DNA of 64,000 bases from Lanius collurio (GCA_020086605.1 JACBWW010000049.1:3784966-3848965), one strand, 5' to 3'. Positions 1-12,921 are shown, numbered from the stretch's first letter. Notes: generated by a model not told the origin, from the letters alone. Numbers and translations: made by a program.

Positions 1-3000
1 GAAGGGTGGTGTTGAGGCCCATGAGCTGCAGTAAGAATAAACCAGACTAAAACATGCCAGTGACATGGATGATGAGGCCCCCAGCTTCTCTGCACCTCAG
101 TTTCTCCCTCAGTAATGAGGAGGATGATGCTTATCAAAGAGCATGCAGCAAGGACAAATCAAGACAAGAGCCTTGATGGCAAATAGGACAGAGACTATCA
201 TATTCTAGCAGAAATTACTACAAAATTGAGGTGAGGAGCCTGTTTGTGACAGCTGCTGGGGTTTGATGAGCCAGTAGAGCAGAGTGTGCACAGCAGACAC
301 TGCTCGTAGTCTCATGCATGTGTGGGAGCCGAGGGAAGGCAGGCAAAAAAGAGCCTGTGAAGGCATCATTCAGCCCATAGGTGACTTGAGAGATAGTTTG
401 GCATCTTGATGGTGGGGGGAAAAGTGGGTATTGTTAAATTAAGGGAACAAAGTTGGATAAAGCATTCTGGCTTTCCTCACTTTTTATGCCCATGCGAATT
501 TAATTAGGGGAGAGTGCCTAAAATATGCCATTCAATTAAATGAGTTTCTGAAGAGCACCAGGTGAACTCCAGTTCCATCAGAGAAAGACACCTGCATTGT
601 GGTACAAGGATTGGAGACACAGGTTTGATTAAACCCCTTGTAACATCCTTGATCGGGCTGTGAAAGAACATTTTTCCATCTGAGTTATAGTGCTCTGAAA
701 AATGAGGTTCACGTCTCCACTAAAACCCTTCCCTCATCATCAAACTCTGCATAACTCACCCTCTGGAGATCCTTTCACAGTCTGCTCACATCCCAGCAGG
801 CCTGGGTTTGGACAGTTGCAAGAATCTCACCAGCTGACACTGGCCCCAGCATCCTTAAAGTAAGGGATTCCAGTAAAACTTTCCAAAAAATGTCTGATTT
901 TGCTAAACAGAGGCAACTTCTCTTTTCAGATCTGGCAGTGATTGAGGCTTTTGGCTACAATTGAAAAATTGGATCTCTTCTTTGCCTGGCATCTCATCTG
1001 GTAATTATGTTGTGTAAATGGAGTATGGCTTGCAAAGAGTGGAGGGCACGGATTTAGCCCTTGAGCAGCTTCGGCTCAGCTCCATCGCTTGTTTGCTGAT
1101 GGGGACTGTGCAGAGCAAGACAATGATTAAGCCTAGATCCAAAAGTTCATCCCAGGCTTACAGCCACTCCCTGAGTAATGCCTTGTCCTGTGAACAGGAT
1201 TATTACCTGTGTTAGTTGTCCTCTGTCAACCCAGCTGGCAAGTTTGAGTTCAGATATTTACCCTCCATGGAGGCACAGCCCAGGGCAGTCCTGGTGTCCC
1301 TGCTATGGAAGAATGAAGCTCTCTTGCTTTTTCTGAAGCACCCACTGAATTTGGGGCTGTCTGCCAGGGAGCACTAGGACATGGCCTAAATCCATTCCAA
1401 AATCACGTTTATGCACAGAATAGAAATTCAGATTTGAATAAGCTCATGCTTATGTAAAACCTTTCCCTTCCAAGCTGGTGGGTCCCATTTCTCACCTAGG
1501 TCCTTTCCACCATTAGCTTTTTCCCCCCAAACTTTGCATGAGCTTTTAATTGGTCCCACCCTGGATTTGAGGATCTCCAGCTTCCCATAGCCTGCTAAGG
1601 TCCACTCAGCTATTTCAGGGCTGGAAGAGGACAGGATACATTTCTGTTGCATTTCCATTGCCATCCCTGCAATATCATCCTGTTGCAGCCTTAAATAACA
1701 TATTGGAATGGAGAATCTGCCCATTAATAAAACTAAAGCACCTCTTTTGGGTTGGTTTGGGCAACAGGACTCTTGTCCTTGTTCTGGCTCTTGTCCCAGG
1801 TGCCCATCACCGGCTGCTGGCACTGTGCTGCTCCTTGCATGTGAGTGTCAGCCTGGACTTAATGTAGTGACTAAAGTTAATTAGCAAAGCTCCTTCTCCT
1901 GTCGTTATTCAGCAACGTTAATGTCTGTGGAAGGAAAGAACAGAATGAGCCAAGTTCATTTCAGTCCTGAGAGAAACCTGGGAAAACAGCAATATTCACC
2001 AAATGGAAAAAAGAGAAAATTAGGAGATAAAAAAAATTAATTTCCAGTTTCTAAGAGGACCTTACCAATAACAATATAAAAGATAGCTGAGTGTTCTGCT
2101 TAAATGAAAAAAGTGATTACTTCTCAGGCAAGTGAATGGCTTTCCATATCTTCTTCCTCTGCCTCTGTCATTTAATTTTGTTTCCTCCTCTCTTATTATT
2201 TGACTCCATTGGTGTGGTGAGATGGTGCTACAGGCTATCGACATTTTTCAGTGCAAGTGGAGGCAACATCCAGAATAAGTCACCTCCTTTGCAGGGTAAG
2301 AGTCTGGCCTGTGACCCCTGGAAGTGGGTTGTGTTGGTCCAACATTCACATGGCTCAGATAAACACATCAAGCTCAGGAAGATGAGAGCTCATAGTACAT
2401 TTAACAGCAAAATCTGCCTTAACAGCAAAATCACATGAAGCTAAGGAGGTGTGGTGCATCCTCAGGACCAATGTGGACCCAGTGCATGCATGGGACAGGC
2501 TGGAAAGGGAAGGGAGGCTCCTCCATGGTTCCAAGCACCATGACTATTGAGTGCTTCATAGGCAGTAGTGTCTGGCCTCTAAGTACCATTTTGAGGTTCA
2601 CAAGCCAAGTTCCCTGATGGATAATCCATTGGACATAAGAACAGTGCAGTGGGCAGCTAAACCACCCAAGCCCCACATCCTACACACTTGAGTCATCTTC
2701 TGCACTTGCATCCCTGCCAGGCTCCCTAATGTCCATACAAAGCAACATGTCTTTCCAGGGAGGAATAACTGGATGTCTTCTCTCTACTCTGACTACTCAT
2801 TTTCAGTAGACTCCTCTTTTTGGGCTGGTCTGTGAAGGAAATGGGTACAAAAGTCAAAATTTGTTGGGGATGGAGAAGGCCAACAGGCATATGCATACGG
2901 ATGGTGCAGAGAGAGGTGTGATCAGATAATCCCCCCTTCCTGAGGGTATGGGCTATTGACCCCACTTGTAGAAGACACTCAGGCTTTAAAGTCAAATTCT

Positions 3001-3601
3001 CAGGAGCCAGGAAATACCAGAATTAACAGCCTGCAAAGCCACAATGTGGGCCTTTGTGCACATCAAATGTGAGGCATCCTTTAATTATCTGATCACCTAT
3101 CATTTGGGGTTATTTTAATCTGGCGAGTTGCTCCAGGCCACATTAACACACGCTGTTCAAACCGCACGCTGCATTCAACATTAATTTCCTTGTGAGCGCC
3201 TCTGTAAAGCCTCGGCGTCTGATCAATATTAATGCGTTTATCTGCTGTGATATCACCAGCTGGGGAACTGAGCCACAGAGAGATTAAGGCCAAAATGATC
3301 AAACACACTTGCTAATTTTGGGTGCTCGATTTGCAGCATGGGGGATCTGATCTTCCCGAGCACTCAGCGTTTCGCTGCACTTGGTGTGCCTGAAGCACAG
3401 CTCATGCTGGCTCGTTCCTGTCTCCCAGGGCAGATCCACCCTGAGTGCCCTGTGTGGGGCAGCAGGAATAGGAAGGAGAACTTTTTGGGCAGCTCCTTTG
3501 CTGTGCCGATGAACTTCTTGTGCTGAACTGCTCAGAGCAAGGGAGAAATCCTGGAGAAAAAACCCAAACAAACAAAACCCAAGCAAACCTGTATTTGTCA
3601 T
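1..3601. other. 5' flank of CAMK1D, no gene recognised
   Basis: Non-coding, CpG-poor DNA. Open frames are short, lie on both strands and show no recognisable domain or paired splice borders. The 3' end of the human upstream neighbour (CDC123, from general knowledge of the locus) was looked for and not seen. Bases 3557-3590, just before the CR1 copy, form an A/C-rich AAACAAAC-type tract that recurs in complement elsewhere in the window. The block at 3085-3335 is described separately. Confidence 0.6.
3085..3335. promoter_or_regulatory. Candidate conserved regulatory element upstream of CAMK1D
   Basis: This block differs from its surroundings: it keeps several CpGs in otherwise CpG-depleted DNA and is dense in transcription-factor-like words. 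Seen directly are a TTATCT GATA-type site at 3238-3243, the palindrome GTGATATCAC at 3247-3256 and an E-box CAGCTG at 3257-3262 that touches it. An ATTAAT-rich core lies near 3222-3232. The regulatory role is inferred from sequence texture only; no alignment was possible. Confidence 0.3.
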
Positions 3602-3996
3602 CAGTGTGGGCCCAGTTAGCCAAGAAGGCCAAGTGTATCCTGGCCTGTATCAGCAGGAGTGTGGCCACCAGCACCAAGGCAGGGAGTGATTGTCCTTCTG
3701 TACTCGGCACTGGTGAGGTCACACCTCGAATCCTGGGGTCAGTTCTGGGCTCCTCACAACAAGAAAGACATTGAGGGGCTGGAGCATGTCCAGAGAAGGG
3801 AACGGAGCTTGGCAAGGGCCTGGAGCAAAAATATGATGAGGACCAGCTGAGGGGGTGTTTATCCTGGGGAAAAGGCTGCCCAGGAGGTATTTAAAAGACA
3901 TGTAGGTGTGGCATTTGGGGACATGGTTTAGTGGTGGCCTTGAGAGTGCTGGGACTCAATGATCTTAAAGGTATTTTCCAATTTAAATGATTCTAC
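3602..3996 (+). mobile_element. CR1 LINE, 3' fragment with internal deletion
   Basis: Matches the remembered avian CR1 3' end along its length: the 'gcccag...gccaagaaggccaa' start, 'tactcggcactggtgaggtcacacctcgaatcc', 'gacattgaggggctggagcatgtccagagaaggg', and the terminal 'ggacatggtttagtggtggcc...gatcttaaaggt...ttccaa' followed by a short ATTCTA tail. About 200 bases that normally lie between 'gtttatcctgg' and 'ggctgcccagg' appear to be missing. Typical CR1 5' truncation. It has no coding capacity. Mutations against the remembered consensus suggest an old insertion. Confidence 0.9.
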
Positions 3997-6900
3997 ACTG
4001 GAAGTCTTCGGGATCCTTGCTTTTTTGATCTTTTGCAGCTTTTCAGTCCTTGCTTCATCAAGCAATATTCTTTCAATACAAATTTTGGAGATGTAAAGTC
4101 CCAACTCAGTATTCCCCTCAAAAACCAAGTGTGCAAAGCCAATTCTGCCAAATTAACTGGAGAAAGATCCAGTTCTCATTTTTACCAGTACTTATCTCAT
4201 TGGTGAGGCACAGCCCGTTGGATCCTGAGCCAAACCTCCAACTCCACAGCCCAGGGACTGAGAGGGGAGGTGCGTGAGCAGGGTTTGTGTTGGCCATGCA
4301 GCTCCCTAAGGCTATGAAATGTCTGGTCAGTGATTTCACACTGGATGCTTGGCACCAGGGAAACACCAAGATTTGGGACTACAGAGCTCAACACCAACAC
4401 CAGGAACTGAGCAAGGTGTGTGGTTTTGCCCTTTCTCACTTTTGTCCCTGGGAACATCTCCTGTCCCTCCTCCCTCTGTCCTGCCTATGTCTCATCTATT
4501 CCCTGCTCCCTGTCTGTCTCCTGCCAGCTCTCCCATTGCCCACATCCATCTACACCACCTTGTTACTCCTCTCTCTTTGCTTCAGCAGTGACAGGGTTTT
4601 TTCCTCCCACTACACTTTTATGTGAGTGTGATTTACAACCCTGGGCTTAAAGATTTATTGCAATGCACACATGGCACAGCAGACTCTAAGTGATGTGTTT
4701 AGCTTGGTTATTATTCTCTTATATAGCAATTTTTCCAGAGTGAAACAAGCAGCCTGATGTTGTCAAAACTTTTGTCCTCTAACTTCTGAGGCTTATTCTG
4801 ATGAGAATAAAACCAGGGAAGGCAACTTAAAGAGTTTGGCTGGTATCTATAAACCCCACGAGTGATAGAAGCACATGGGAGCTTAACCAAGCACCAGATG
4901 GTCTTCAGGCAATTAATTGCAGGTTGAGGATTCATGTCTACATCAGCTCTTGCTCATTCCTCTCTACAGACATGGTTAAAAACCTGATGGCAGTTTAAAC
5001 TCCCTCTTCCCTCTGAGAAAAGCAGCAATAGCAACACCATCTATCATCTCCTCTCCTCTGCTTTTGCATGTTTTAGGACAGTGTTTCACCTATCTAAGAT
5101 GAGAAAGGGCCTTAGGTCATCTTAGAGAGCTTAAACTGATCAAAAGCTTTAATGTGCTTAAAGGTGGGGGAAGGACACTGATTATATTTAACCCTCAAAA
5201 TCCACGAACCACCATGTACCTAAGACAGGCAGAAGTCTCTTTTTTCAGCATGGATTTATGTTCCTTCCTTCACATGCATCCTCTTGACGTACAGACCAAG
5301 TCAAAGTCCCCTAAAATCACTGAGAAGTCTTAAATTAGCCAAAGGAGCACTGCTGTTGGCAGCAGCAGCAGCAGGTTCAGCTGCTGTGGACGTTCTTAGA
5401 GCCAAGTTTGTAATTTTCTGTATTGAACTTGTGGTGTCAAAACTAACCTGGACAACATTAAGACCCAACCATAACCAAGAGTTTCATCTGTGATGAAAAT
5501 CCAAAACCTGTGGGTCCCCATCAAAGTGTACCTTTCCAACTGCAGTTTGCTGAATTACTATCCAACTAAAGAAAGAGTAGTGAGCCATTTTTTTTAAAAA
5601 AGCAATTTTCTCATTTAAATAAACATTTTAAGTTGTCATTTAAGAGAAGCAATTTTTTCTCTCTTTTATGCAAGCAAATCTTGTAATAATTTAATTTTCT
5701 CATGATTCAGCATAATACCCAAGAGGATTTTCCCCAAATTTCCAAATGGAACACAGGCTGGAGCTGCAGCATTCCCACTGTTGGAAATGCCATGAAATGC
5801 TGTGAGTTTGAATGGAATTATTACCATGCTAGTCAGACTTGACATCTCAAAAAATTAAGACCTGTGCTGCCAAATTTGAAGATGTCTTGCCCCAGGATTT
5901 TATTTCATCTCAAGCTTGTCCTAGAGGCTATGAAGCATCCAAGATGTCATTTTGCTTTGAGTTTCTTGCCAAGGTCTACATTGTGTATGACATTATTGTT
6001 ACCACTGCCCACAGGAGCAGACCAGCACTCCTGCCTCCTCCTATGTGTGTGTGACACCAATCATCCACCTTCTCACTGGGGCTGGACCAAATTTTTTCTG
6101 TCATAAGCAGAAATCCTACTATCTGAGGTTGCTACGTGGCGGTGAGGGCAGCAGAGAACAGCTTGAGTGCTGTTTGCTTTACACTAATGCTGCTCCAGAG
6201 CCTGAACGTGAGGTTTTAACCCTAAACATGGCCATGGACATGTCAGTGCTCATCTCCTGGGCTTGGACTTCAGCAGCTGAGCAACAGCCACGTTTCTGAT
6301 GTTCTTGCAGAAAAGCATCAATAGTGCTGATTTGTAATTGGAAAGGAAGATGATATTGTATGACTCAGAAACGACGCTGGGAAAGAGGTCTGGTACTACA
6401 GTATTTAAGCACGGGAAAACCAGGTTGCCAGTGGAAAAGCTTGAAAAACAGACATAACTCCTTTATTTATGCTCATGGCAGTGTGGTTTGCACAGTGCCC
6501 ATATTAAGGGTCAGCAGTGAACGTGGCCAAGCGCAGCTGTACCACACATGACCAGCCCCAAAATCAGCTGGAAGGACCCAAGTGGTAAAAATACAGTTTC
6601 AAATACTACTCCAAAAATCTTATCTCTTCATCCTGAAATAAAATATCTCACATAGAAGTCAATTTTGAATTTCTCTTCTAAAGTTACAGTATTTCCAGAG
6701 AAGGCTTTAAAAAAAAGTTGGAACTTGTCTATCTGCAATGTAAGAGTTTCGTGTTTTGCTGCCTGGAGTGGTTGGGTGCACGTGCAGCTTGTGTGGCTGT
6801 TCGAAACACACGTCAGCCACACCTGCTCATTGGCCATTTTCTGATACAGCCCTCAGCAGAGCTGCAGAGCATGCCCAGGTAATGAGAGATGGCCTCTGTG

Positions 6901-8824
6901 CAGCCACTAAAAGGGCTTGAATTGATGTTTTATTGTCAGTCTTAATGCTGGCATTTCTGTGCATTTCATTTTACCACTCTATTACTGTTCTGGTAATCGG
7001 GTTGTGCGTAATTAAACATTGAATGCAGCCGTGCAGAGCCCCGAAGCTGCAGCACGCCCTGCTATTTGCAGCCACTCCAGAGAGAACTTTCCACGTAAGA
7101 TTTTAATTTTTGAGAAATACCTGTTCTTCAAATAGCTACAATAGCTCTGCAGGAGCCTGTCAATCAAGCAAGATTACAGACTCACTAAATTCAGCCTGAC
7201 ATGACAGACTGTAATGACTTTGAAAGGGCTTTTACGGTCTATTGTGCCAGTGTCCCTGCCTAACAGAAGCATCTCCTACACTTCTCATTAAGACTGTAAT
7301 GGCTGCAGAGACTTCTTTATTACCAGTTACTTCAAATGTGAGTTATTTCATCACAAAAAAAAAAAAAAGGCAGCACATTCATGTGATACTAAAGGTGTAG
7401 GTTAAATAAGGAAAATAGAACTTAGATTTTACGCAATTTTGATTCTGAGAAATTGAGGCCCTGCCAAGGATTTGAGCAATTTTAAGTAAAATTTTTGTTC
7501 ACTGAAAGTGGAAATGGAGAAGTGGATGATGCTGTCTGTGCAGTGAGATTTAACGTGATGCTGTAGGGACCAACGTGGTGTCATTAGTAACAGTAGTGGA
7601 TGGTTTTGGGATGCCATAGTTACAACGTAAGTTACAATGCTTGTATTCTGGCTGGATGAAACTCCTTGTCCTCCACCATGCTGGAGGTCAGGGCAGACCC
7701 TCATACTTGCCCTTTTTGGCCTCACACTCTGTCAATCTTCTCCTGAAGGCAGGAGCATGGCCCTTCTAATAGCAAGTGATTTACATGTGAAAAAGAGAGA
7801 AAATGTCACGGTGGTGGGGTTTGAAGGGCAACTTGGATTTGGTAGTCAGCTGCATGTTTCTAAATCAGTCACATCTTTCATTTCCCAGGTATGCAGTGGG
7901 GTTGTGAGGCTGCCTGGGGACTCCTGGTGGCACTACCATGGAGTAGACTGTTCGTGTCGTGCGATAAAGAAAATCCGGAGGGTGGTGAGAAGATGGGAGT
8001 GAATCAGGAGCAGAAGGAAACCTGTTCCAAAGTGCATGCTGTGACAACACACAAACATCCATCGTAGGAAATTCCAAGCTGTTTGGGCTGTCCATGAGGC
8101 TGGACGGCCACCAAAGCATCAGAGAGGGGTGCAGTAATAAACCACCGGAGCTGGCACATGCAAAGCCGAGTGGCTCTGCCCAGCAGAGGGTAGCATTGAC
8201 CAAACACCCCAACCGGCACTCCGAGTTTACACTTTCACCTGCCCATGAATGCCCACCTCTGCCACAGCCCCTTTGAGATGAGAGGCACAGCTTAGCCCAG
8301 ATCCAGACGAAGTCTCACAAGCTGACACCTTGTAAATTCTGCTCATAAATTATAAGAAATCTGGAAAATCAGCTTCCAAAATAGAGTTTGAAGGCATCTG
8401 TTAAAAGACCCATGTTAAACAGTAAAGTGCATACAGTTGAATTTCTTCTAAAGTAAATGTTATTTAGCTCCTTGTATTCGGATTTATTTTCAGGTCCTGG
8501 TTTGATGATCAGGTTTGGAGTTGGTCAGGTTTGGAGCTGTCCCTGAGGCACCAGAATGCCTGTATTGCCAACAGCAAAGACTCTGATTTAGTCATCTAAC
8601 TCGGGAGTCCCAAAAGAATTGCACTTTTTTTTTAGCGCCTTACGTGTTCTAAAACTGAAGCCCAAAGATCTTAACTATAAACATCTCACTTAGTGTAGAC
8701 TATCTTTTTCTCTGATGTCTGACGAATCCTGCCTGTCACCCTGCATAAGAGCTCAGCCCATGCCCGATGTGACGACGCTAGAGGTCTCAGTGTCGCTGAG
8801 AAAAAGCTGCTTTTAGCAGTAATC
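3997..8824. other. Proximal 5' flank of CAMK1D, no gene recognised
   Basis: No supported gene. Open frames up to 121 codons (7637-8002) lack recognisable motifs. A 14-A run lies at 7355-7368. A short direct repeat of 'caggtttggag' occurs twice near 8511-8538. The part at 6895-7345 looks like conserved regulatory DNA and is listed separately. CpG density begins to rise just before 8830, where the promoter island starts. Confidence 0.6.
6895..7345. promoter_or_regulatory. Candidate conserved enhancer with PBX-MEIS and homeodomain sites
   Basis: About 2.6 kb upstream of the CAMK1D start codon. Seen directly: a TAATTA homeodomain core at 7009-7014; CTGTCAATCA at 7157-7166, whose complement TGATTGACAG is the known PBX-MEIS/PREP composite site; and a TGACAG MEIS-type site at 7202-7207. 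Several CpGs are retained and no repeat similarity is apparent. Both the conservation and the regulatory role are inference. Confidence 0.35.
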
Positions 8825-9111
8825 TCAGTGTGTGTGACTGTGAGAGGGCGAAGCCGTGCCCGGCGGGGTGGGCACGGTGCCAGGCTGGACCCCTCGCCAG
8901 GGCTGCGCGGTGCCCGTCACTGGCCCCCGGGCTGCCTGACCCCTCCTAGGGTGCCCCTTCGAGGGCTGGCTGAGGGTGGTCCCTGCTGAGGGATGAGTTC
9001 TTGCATCCCAGGAATGTGTGTGCGTGTGTGAGACAGGTGGGCACCGCTGCCCCCGCGCATCCCAGCGCATCCCAGCGCGGCCCTGCGCAGCACGGCCGCT
9101 TCTGGTGTGCC

Positions 9112-9190
9112 TTTTTAATTTTCCTTTTTTTTTTTTTTTCCCGGCTTTCCTTTTTTATTTTTTTTCCCTCGCTGCTTTCCCTCCCCTCCC
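9112..9190 (+). repeat. T-rich pyrimidine tract in the CpG island
   Basis: Almost pure pyrimidine, with runs of about 17 T and several CCCTCC steps. It lies in the 5' part of the island, about 800 bp before the start codon. Low-complexity sequence; the open frames running through it are artefacts of composition. Confidence 0.8.
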
Positions 9191-9278
9191 GTTTGACGTG
9201 CGTGGTTTTGGTGCAATGCGAATTATCTTCATTCAGTCAGGAGGGGCAGCGCCAGGCAGCAGAGCAGCGGCGGGGCTG

Positions 9279-9333
9279 CCTCCTCCTTCCTCCTCCTCCT
9301 CCTCCGCTTTCTCCTCTTCCTCCTCCTCCTCCT
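9279..9333 (+). repeat. (TCC)n pyrimidine triplet tract
   Basis: Imperfect TCC/TTC repeat of about 55 bp on the + strand. Its complement is a GGA tract, which also occurs directly at 9808-9871, so the two could pair as an imperfect inverted repeat about 475 bp apart. Homopurine-homopyrimidine mirror sequences like this can form triplex DNA; that is known for the class and not shown here. Confidence 0.8.
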
Positions 9334-9464
9334 GCCATTGCCATAACAACCGCGCACAGCCGCTGCGCCCGCGGGGCCGCTCCGCACTGCACCGCGCCCG
9401 GCAGGCTGAGCATCCCACGGGGCCCCGCACGGGGGTGGGGGAAGAGAAACAGTGACCTCCCTCC

Positions 9465-9547
9465 AAAAAAAAAATAAAAAATCAAAAAAACCCCACCAAA
9501 AACCAAAAACAAAAAAAGAAAGAAAAACAAACAAACCAAAAAAGAGG
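9465..9547 (+). repeat. A-rich low-complexity tract in the promoter
   Basis: A-rich sequence with CCAAAAA and AAACAAAC steps, inside the GC-rich island about 420 bp before the CAMK1D start codon. Its complement has the same TTTGTTTGGTTTT flavour as tracts at 30848-30915 and 45461-45494. Poly-dA tracts usually exclude nucleosomes, so it may help keep the promoter open; this is inference. Confidence 0.75.
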
Positions 9548-9683
9548 GACTTTTCCGAGGGGTGGGTCAGTCAGGGAGCAAAGTGACCCCAGGACGCGGG
9601 TGCGCGCAGCCGCTGCGCGGGGCGCAGGAGGACGGAGAGACGGGGCAGCCCCGCCAGCGGCTCCGCAGGGGGGGCGCGGAGGA

Positions 9684-9711
9684 GGGGAGAGAAGGGGCGG
9701 GAAGGGGGGGG
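9684..9711 (+). promoter_or_regulatory. G-quadruplex motif containing a GC box
   Basis: Four G-runs with short loops on the + strand: GGGG (9684-9687), loop of 6, GGGG (9694-9697), one C, GGG (9699-9701), AA, then eight Gs (9704-9711). This meets the standard G3+N1-7 rule. The inner GGGGCGGG at 9694-9701 is a textbook Sp1/KLF GC box. It lies about 260 bp before the start codon, within the likely core promoter. Folding and factor binding are inferred from motif rules. Confidence 0.6.
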
Positions 9712-9735
9712 AAAGAGAAAGTTGGGAGGAAATAG

Positions 9736-10067
<332 letters not shown>

Positions 10068-12895
10068 GGCGGGGCTTGGCTGCGGGGCCGGTGGCGAGCG
10101 CGGGCGCTGTCCCTTCCCCCGGGGATGCGCGGTCGCCCCGCGGGTGGGTGCGGGTCTCTGTGCGGGGATTTGCGCACCCGCGGGTGCCGCTCCGCGCCCT
10201 GCGCATCCATCCGAGCAAGAAGTCGGAGCGACCTGGGAACACGGAGAAAAATAGAATTGTGGGGCAGGAGCTGGGCTAGCATCACCCCTTACCCTTCCCC
10301 CACCCCCCACAAAAAAGCGATAAAAAGGAAAAACACCAAGTGTTTTAAAATATTCACAGAACGAGGAGACAGGGGAAGGCTTTTTCTTGGTAGTGCAACT
10401 GTAAATAAATGCGGTCTGACTTGCACGCTTCCCCTAAAGCCGATGGCTGCAGCTATTCGTGGACAGACGAGCAGAAATAATCGGAGTGGATTGGATGTGT
10501 TTTAGCTACGATGCTTAACTGTTCTTGGGCTTTATTTGTTTTATTTATAGTGGCGGGGCATAAAGATTAGTAAAACGTTAGAGGTTTTTTTGGTTTTTTT
10601 TTAGAAGGCTGAGAAAAAACACGCACAGATGGTGCAAGGGAGCGGGGTACAGGCTGGTGCCTTTTTGGCTGAGCAAAGAGTTTTATTTTTGTTAAAACTA
10701 ATTTTCGCACACAGGATATTATAAAGGTAGGGAGCCGGGAGTGCTGAAGGAGTCAGCGCACGGGCTGCTGTGTGTGTGTACATTGTGATGAGAGTTGGTT
10801 GTATCGGGAGAGCTCCTCGTAGCTGCGTCCCCACCGCTTTAATTGAAACTTCAAGCATGTCTCGAAACGCAGCGTTGTTAATCCCGAGTAGTGCTTTTCC
10901 TACGCTGCGTGCCGCTTCCGAAACACAGTTGAACAAGTTTTGACTAATATTTGAGTTTCTTTCTGCTTCCAAGGGAGGGCTCCCTATAAACAGAGTATTT
11001 CTGGTTCGTGGGCTCGCTGGTTTCCTCTAAACAGGCTGCGAGTAGGAACCGGGCTGGTCGTTTAACATGGAGGTGGGTCAACAGCTCCGCCGTGATGGGC
11101 TTGATAGCAGAGCCCTCAGGAAAACACCGACTTCATAAGTCAAATTAATGTCTGTCCAGGTCTCTGAAGAAGCAAAACGCAGCGTAAGAGCCAGGTGTAG
11201 TGATGTATTCTTGTCACCTTCATTGAGTTTTTGCTGTGAGAATTTCATGCTGGGAGAGACGTGCCCTGTTTGTCGCCTTAGATAAGCAGTTCCCTCCCTA
11301 AGCAAAGGGGTGTTGGGCAGCAAAGTTTTAATGCTCTGGGGCTTTCTGGAGCAGCAGGACAGTTCACTGGGGTTCCCACTGTACAGCTCTCTGTCTTCTC
11401 TGTGGTTGTGACATTGAAGCCACCTGCGAGGGTTAATTTGCGCTGCTGAAGGGGTTCAGGAAGAATTAATGCTGTGGCCTTGATCCGGATCCCACTGTAG
11501 TTAATGGGAGCAGGTGTAGGGCCCAAGGAAGGTAAAGTTGGTCAGAGTTAATAGTTATGCATATTAGTACAGCTGTTGCAAATTAAATTCATTAAATATG
11601 GCCAATTAGTGTCTCAAACTATTAAGCTTTGTCTGAGCCTCACAGTTTGGTGAGTAAGTCCTTCCTAATGGGAGTGGAAGTTGTGAAGTTTCTAAACTTG
11701 ACTTCACAGTCGGTCTAGAAAGTTGTAGAAAATTAAAATAACTGGATTATAAACCTGGGCCCATATAAAGAAAATAGAGCTGTTTTCTTTTTTTGTACAT
11801 AGCTGTATTTAATTATGAATGTATGAGCATTTAACAGCCTGCTCGTGGGTTGCCTTCTGGTTGTACATTCCTTGGCTTCCAATGGCAGGCTGATAATTAT
11901 AAGATTTGAATCTGAGTTTTGGTTCTGTCCTTGGCCACCCACCTGCACAGCACCTGCAGTTCTTACCAGGTCTGGTGTGACTTACTAGGACGTGAAACTT
12001 CTAAAAATTTTAGGCCATTGCTGTACAAATCATTAAAGTGCCTGTTCCATTTCCACTGAAGGGCTGTTTACTGACTTGAGCAGCAGACACGCAGGGTCCA
12101 GGAGCCCAAATGATGGGAAACATTTTCAGTTATTGATAAGAAAATATTTAAACAGTAATTAAGCTATATAAGTATAAATAGCTTTAAAGTATTTGGACCA
12201 AAATGTTTTCCTCTGACATTTGTTAAAAGCAGGGTTAAAATCTGCTTTGATTCCTCCTGCACTGTAATGCTGAACCATGTTGGACAGCCAACACTTGATA
12301 TCACTGTCTAATAGATTTTTCTCTAGCATGAAGTGAAAAACTTGGCATGTCATATCACATGAAATGTACTGGATTGTAGGAGCTGTATTTTGCATTTCTC
12401 TGCCATTCCATTTCAGGATGCCAAAGTGCTAAAAGCACTTTTAACAGAAAAACAGCCCTTTTTCATGCAGCTGTCTTAACTGCCTCTGGTAAAATTGGCT
12501 ACAGAAAGAAAAGCAGTAAACCCCCAAATCAGGGAAGAAAGTAAAAAAGAAACTTTAAAAACATATTTTTATTTCAAGTGCATTGATTTTTGAGTGTTAA
12601 ATCTGTGTGTACACCCTGTTAATGATTTGTTCTCAGAAAAGAGCCTTTCATCTGAATAAAAGCTCTTCAGCAGATCTTTAACATAAGAGAGTTGAAATTT
12701 GGTGGAATTATTAAAAAGATCCTAAGTCAGTTAATCATTACATCATTTGGGCTTCAAGGAACCTCTGATGAGTACCCAGCTCTCCCTTCCAGAGCTGGAA
12801 TTAATTATTTACATGTTCCTGTAAATCATGTTCAACCACATTGATGCTGAAATTGAATTGGATGTCATGTCCAGATGTAAGAAAGTAGCCCTTTT

Positions 12896-12921
12896 CCAAA
12901 GAAAAGAATTCTTTTCTTTGG
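12896..12921. repeat. Perfect 26-bp palindrome
   Basis: The sequence reads identically on both strands: CCAAAGAAAAGAA on the left followed by its exact reverse complement, with a GAATTC centre and no spacer. The flanking bases do not extend it. It may form a cruciform or be a chance product of A/G-rich DNA; no function is claimed. Confidence 0.9.

Noticed and set aside
9001..9477. Plus-strand frames of 145-158 codons before CAMK1D
   Set aside because: They encode poly-Phe, poly-Ser and poly-Pro from T-rich and TCC tracts; the region is promoter sequence.
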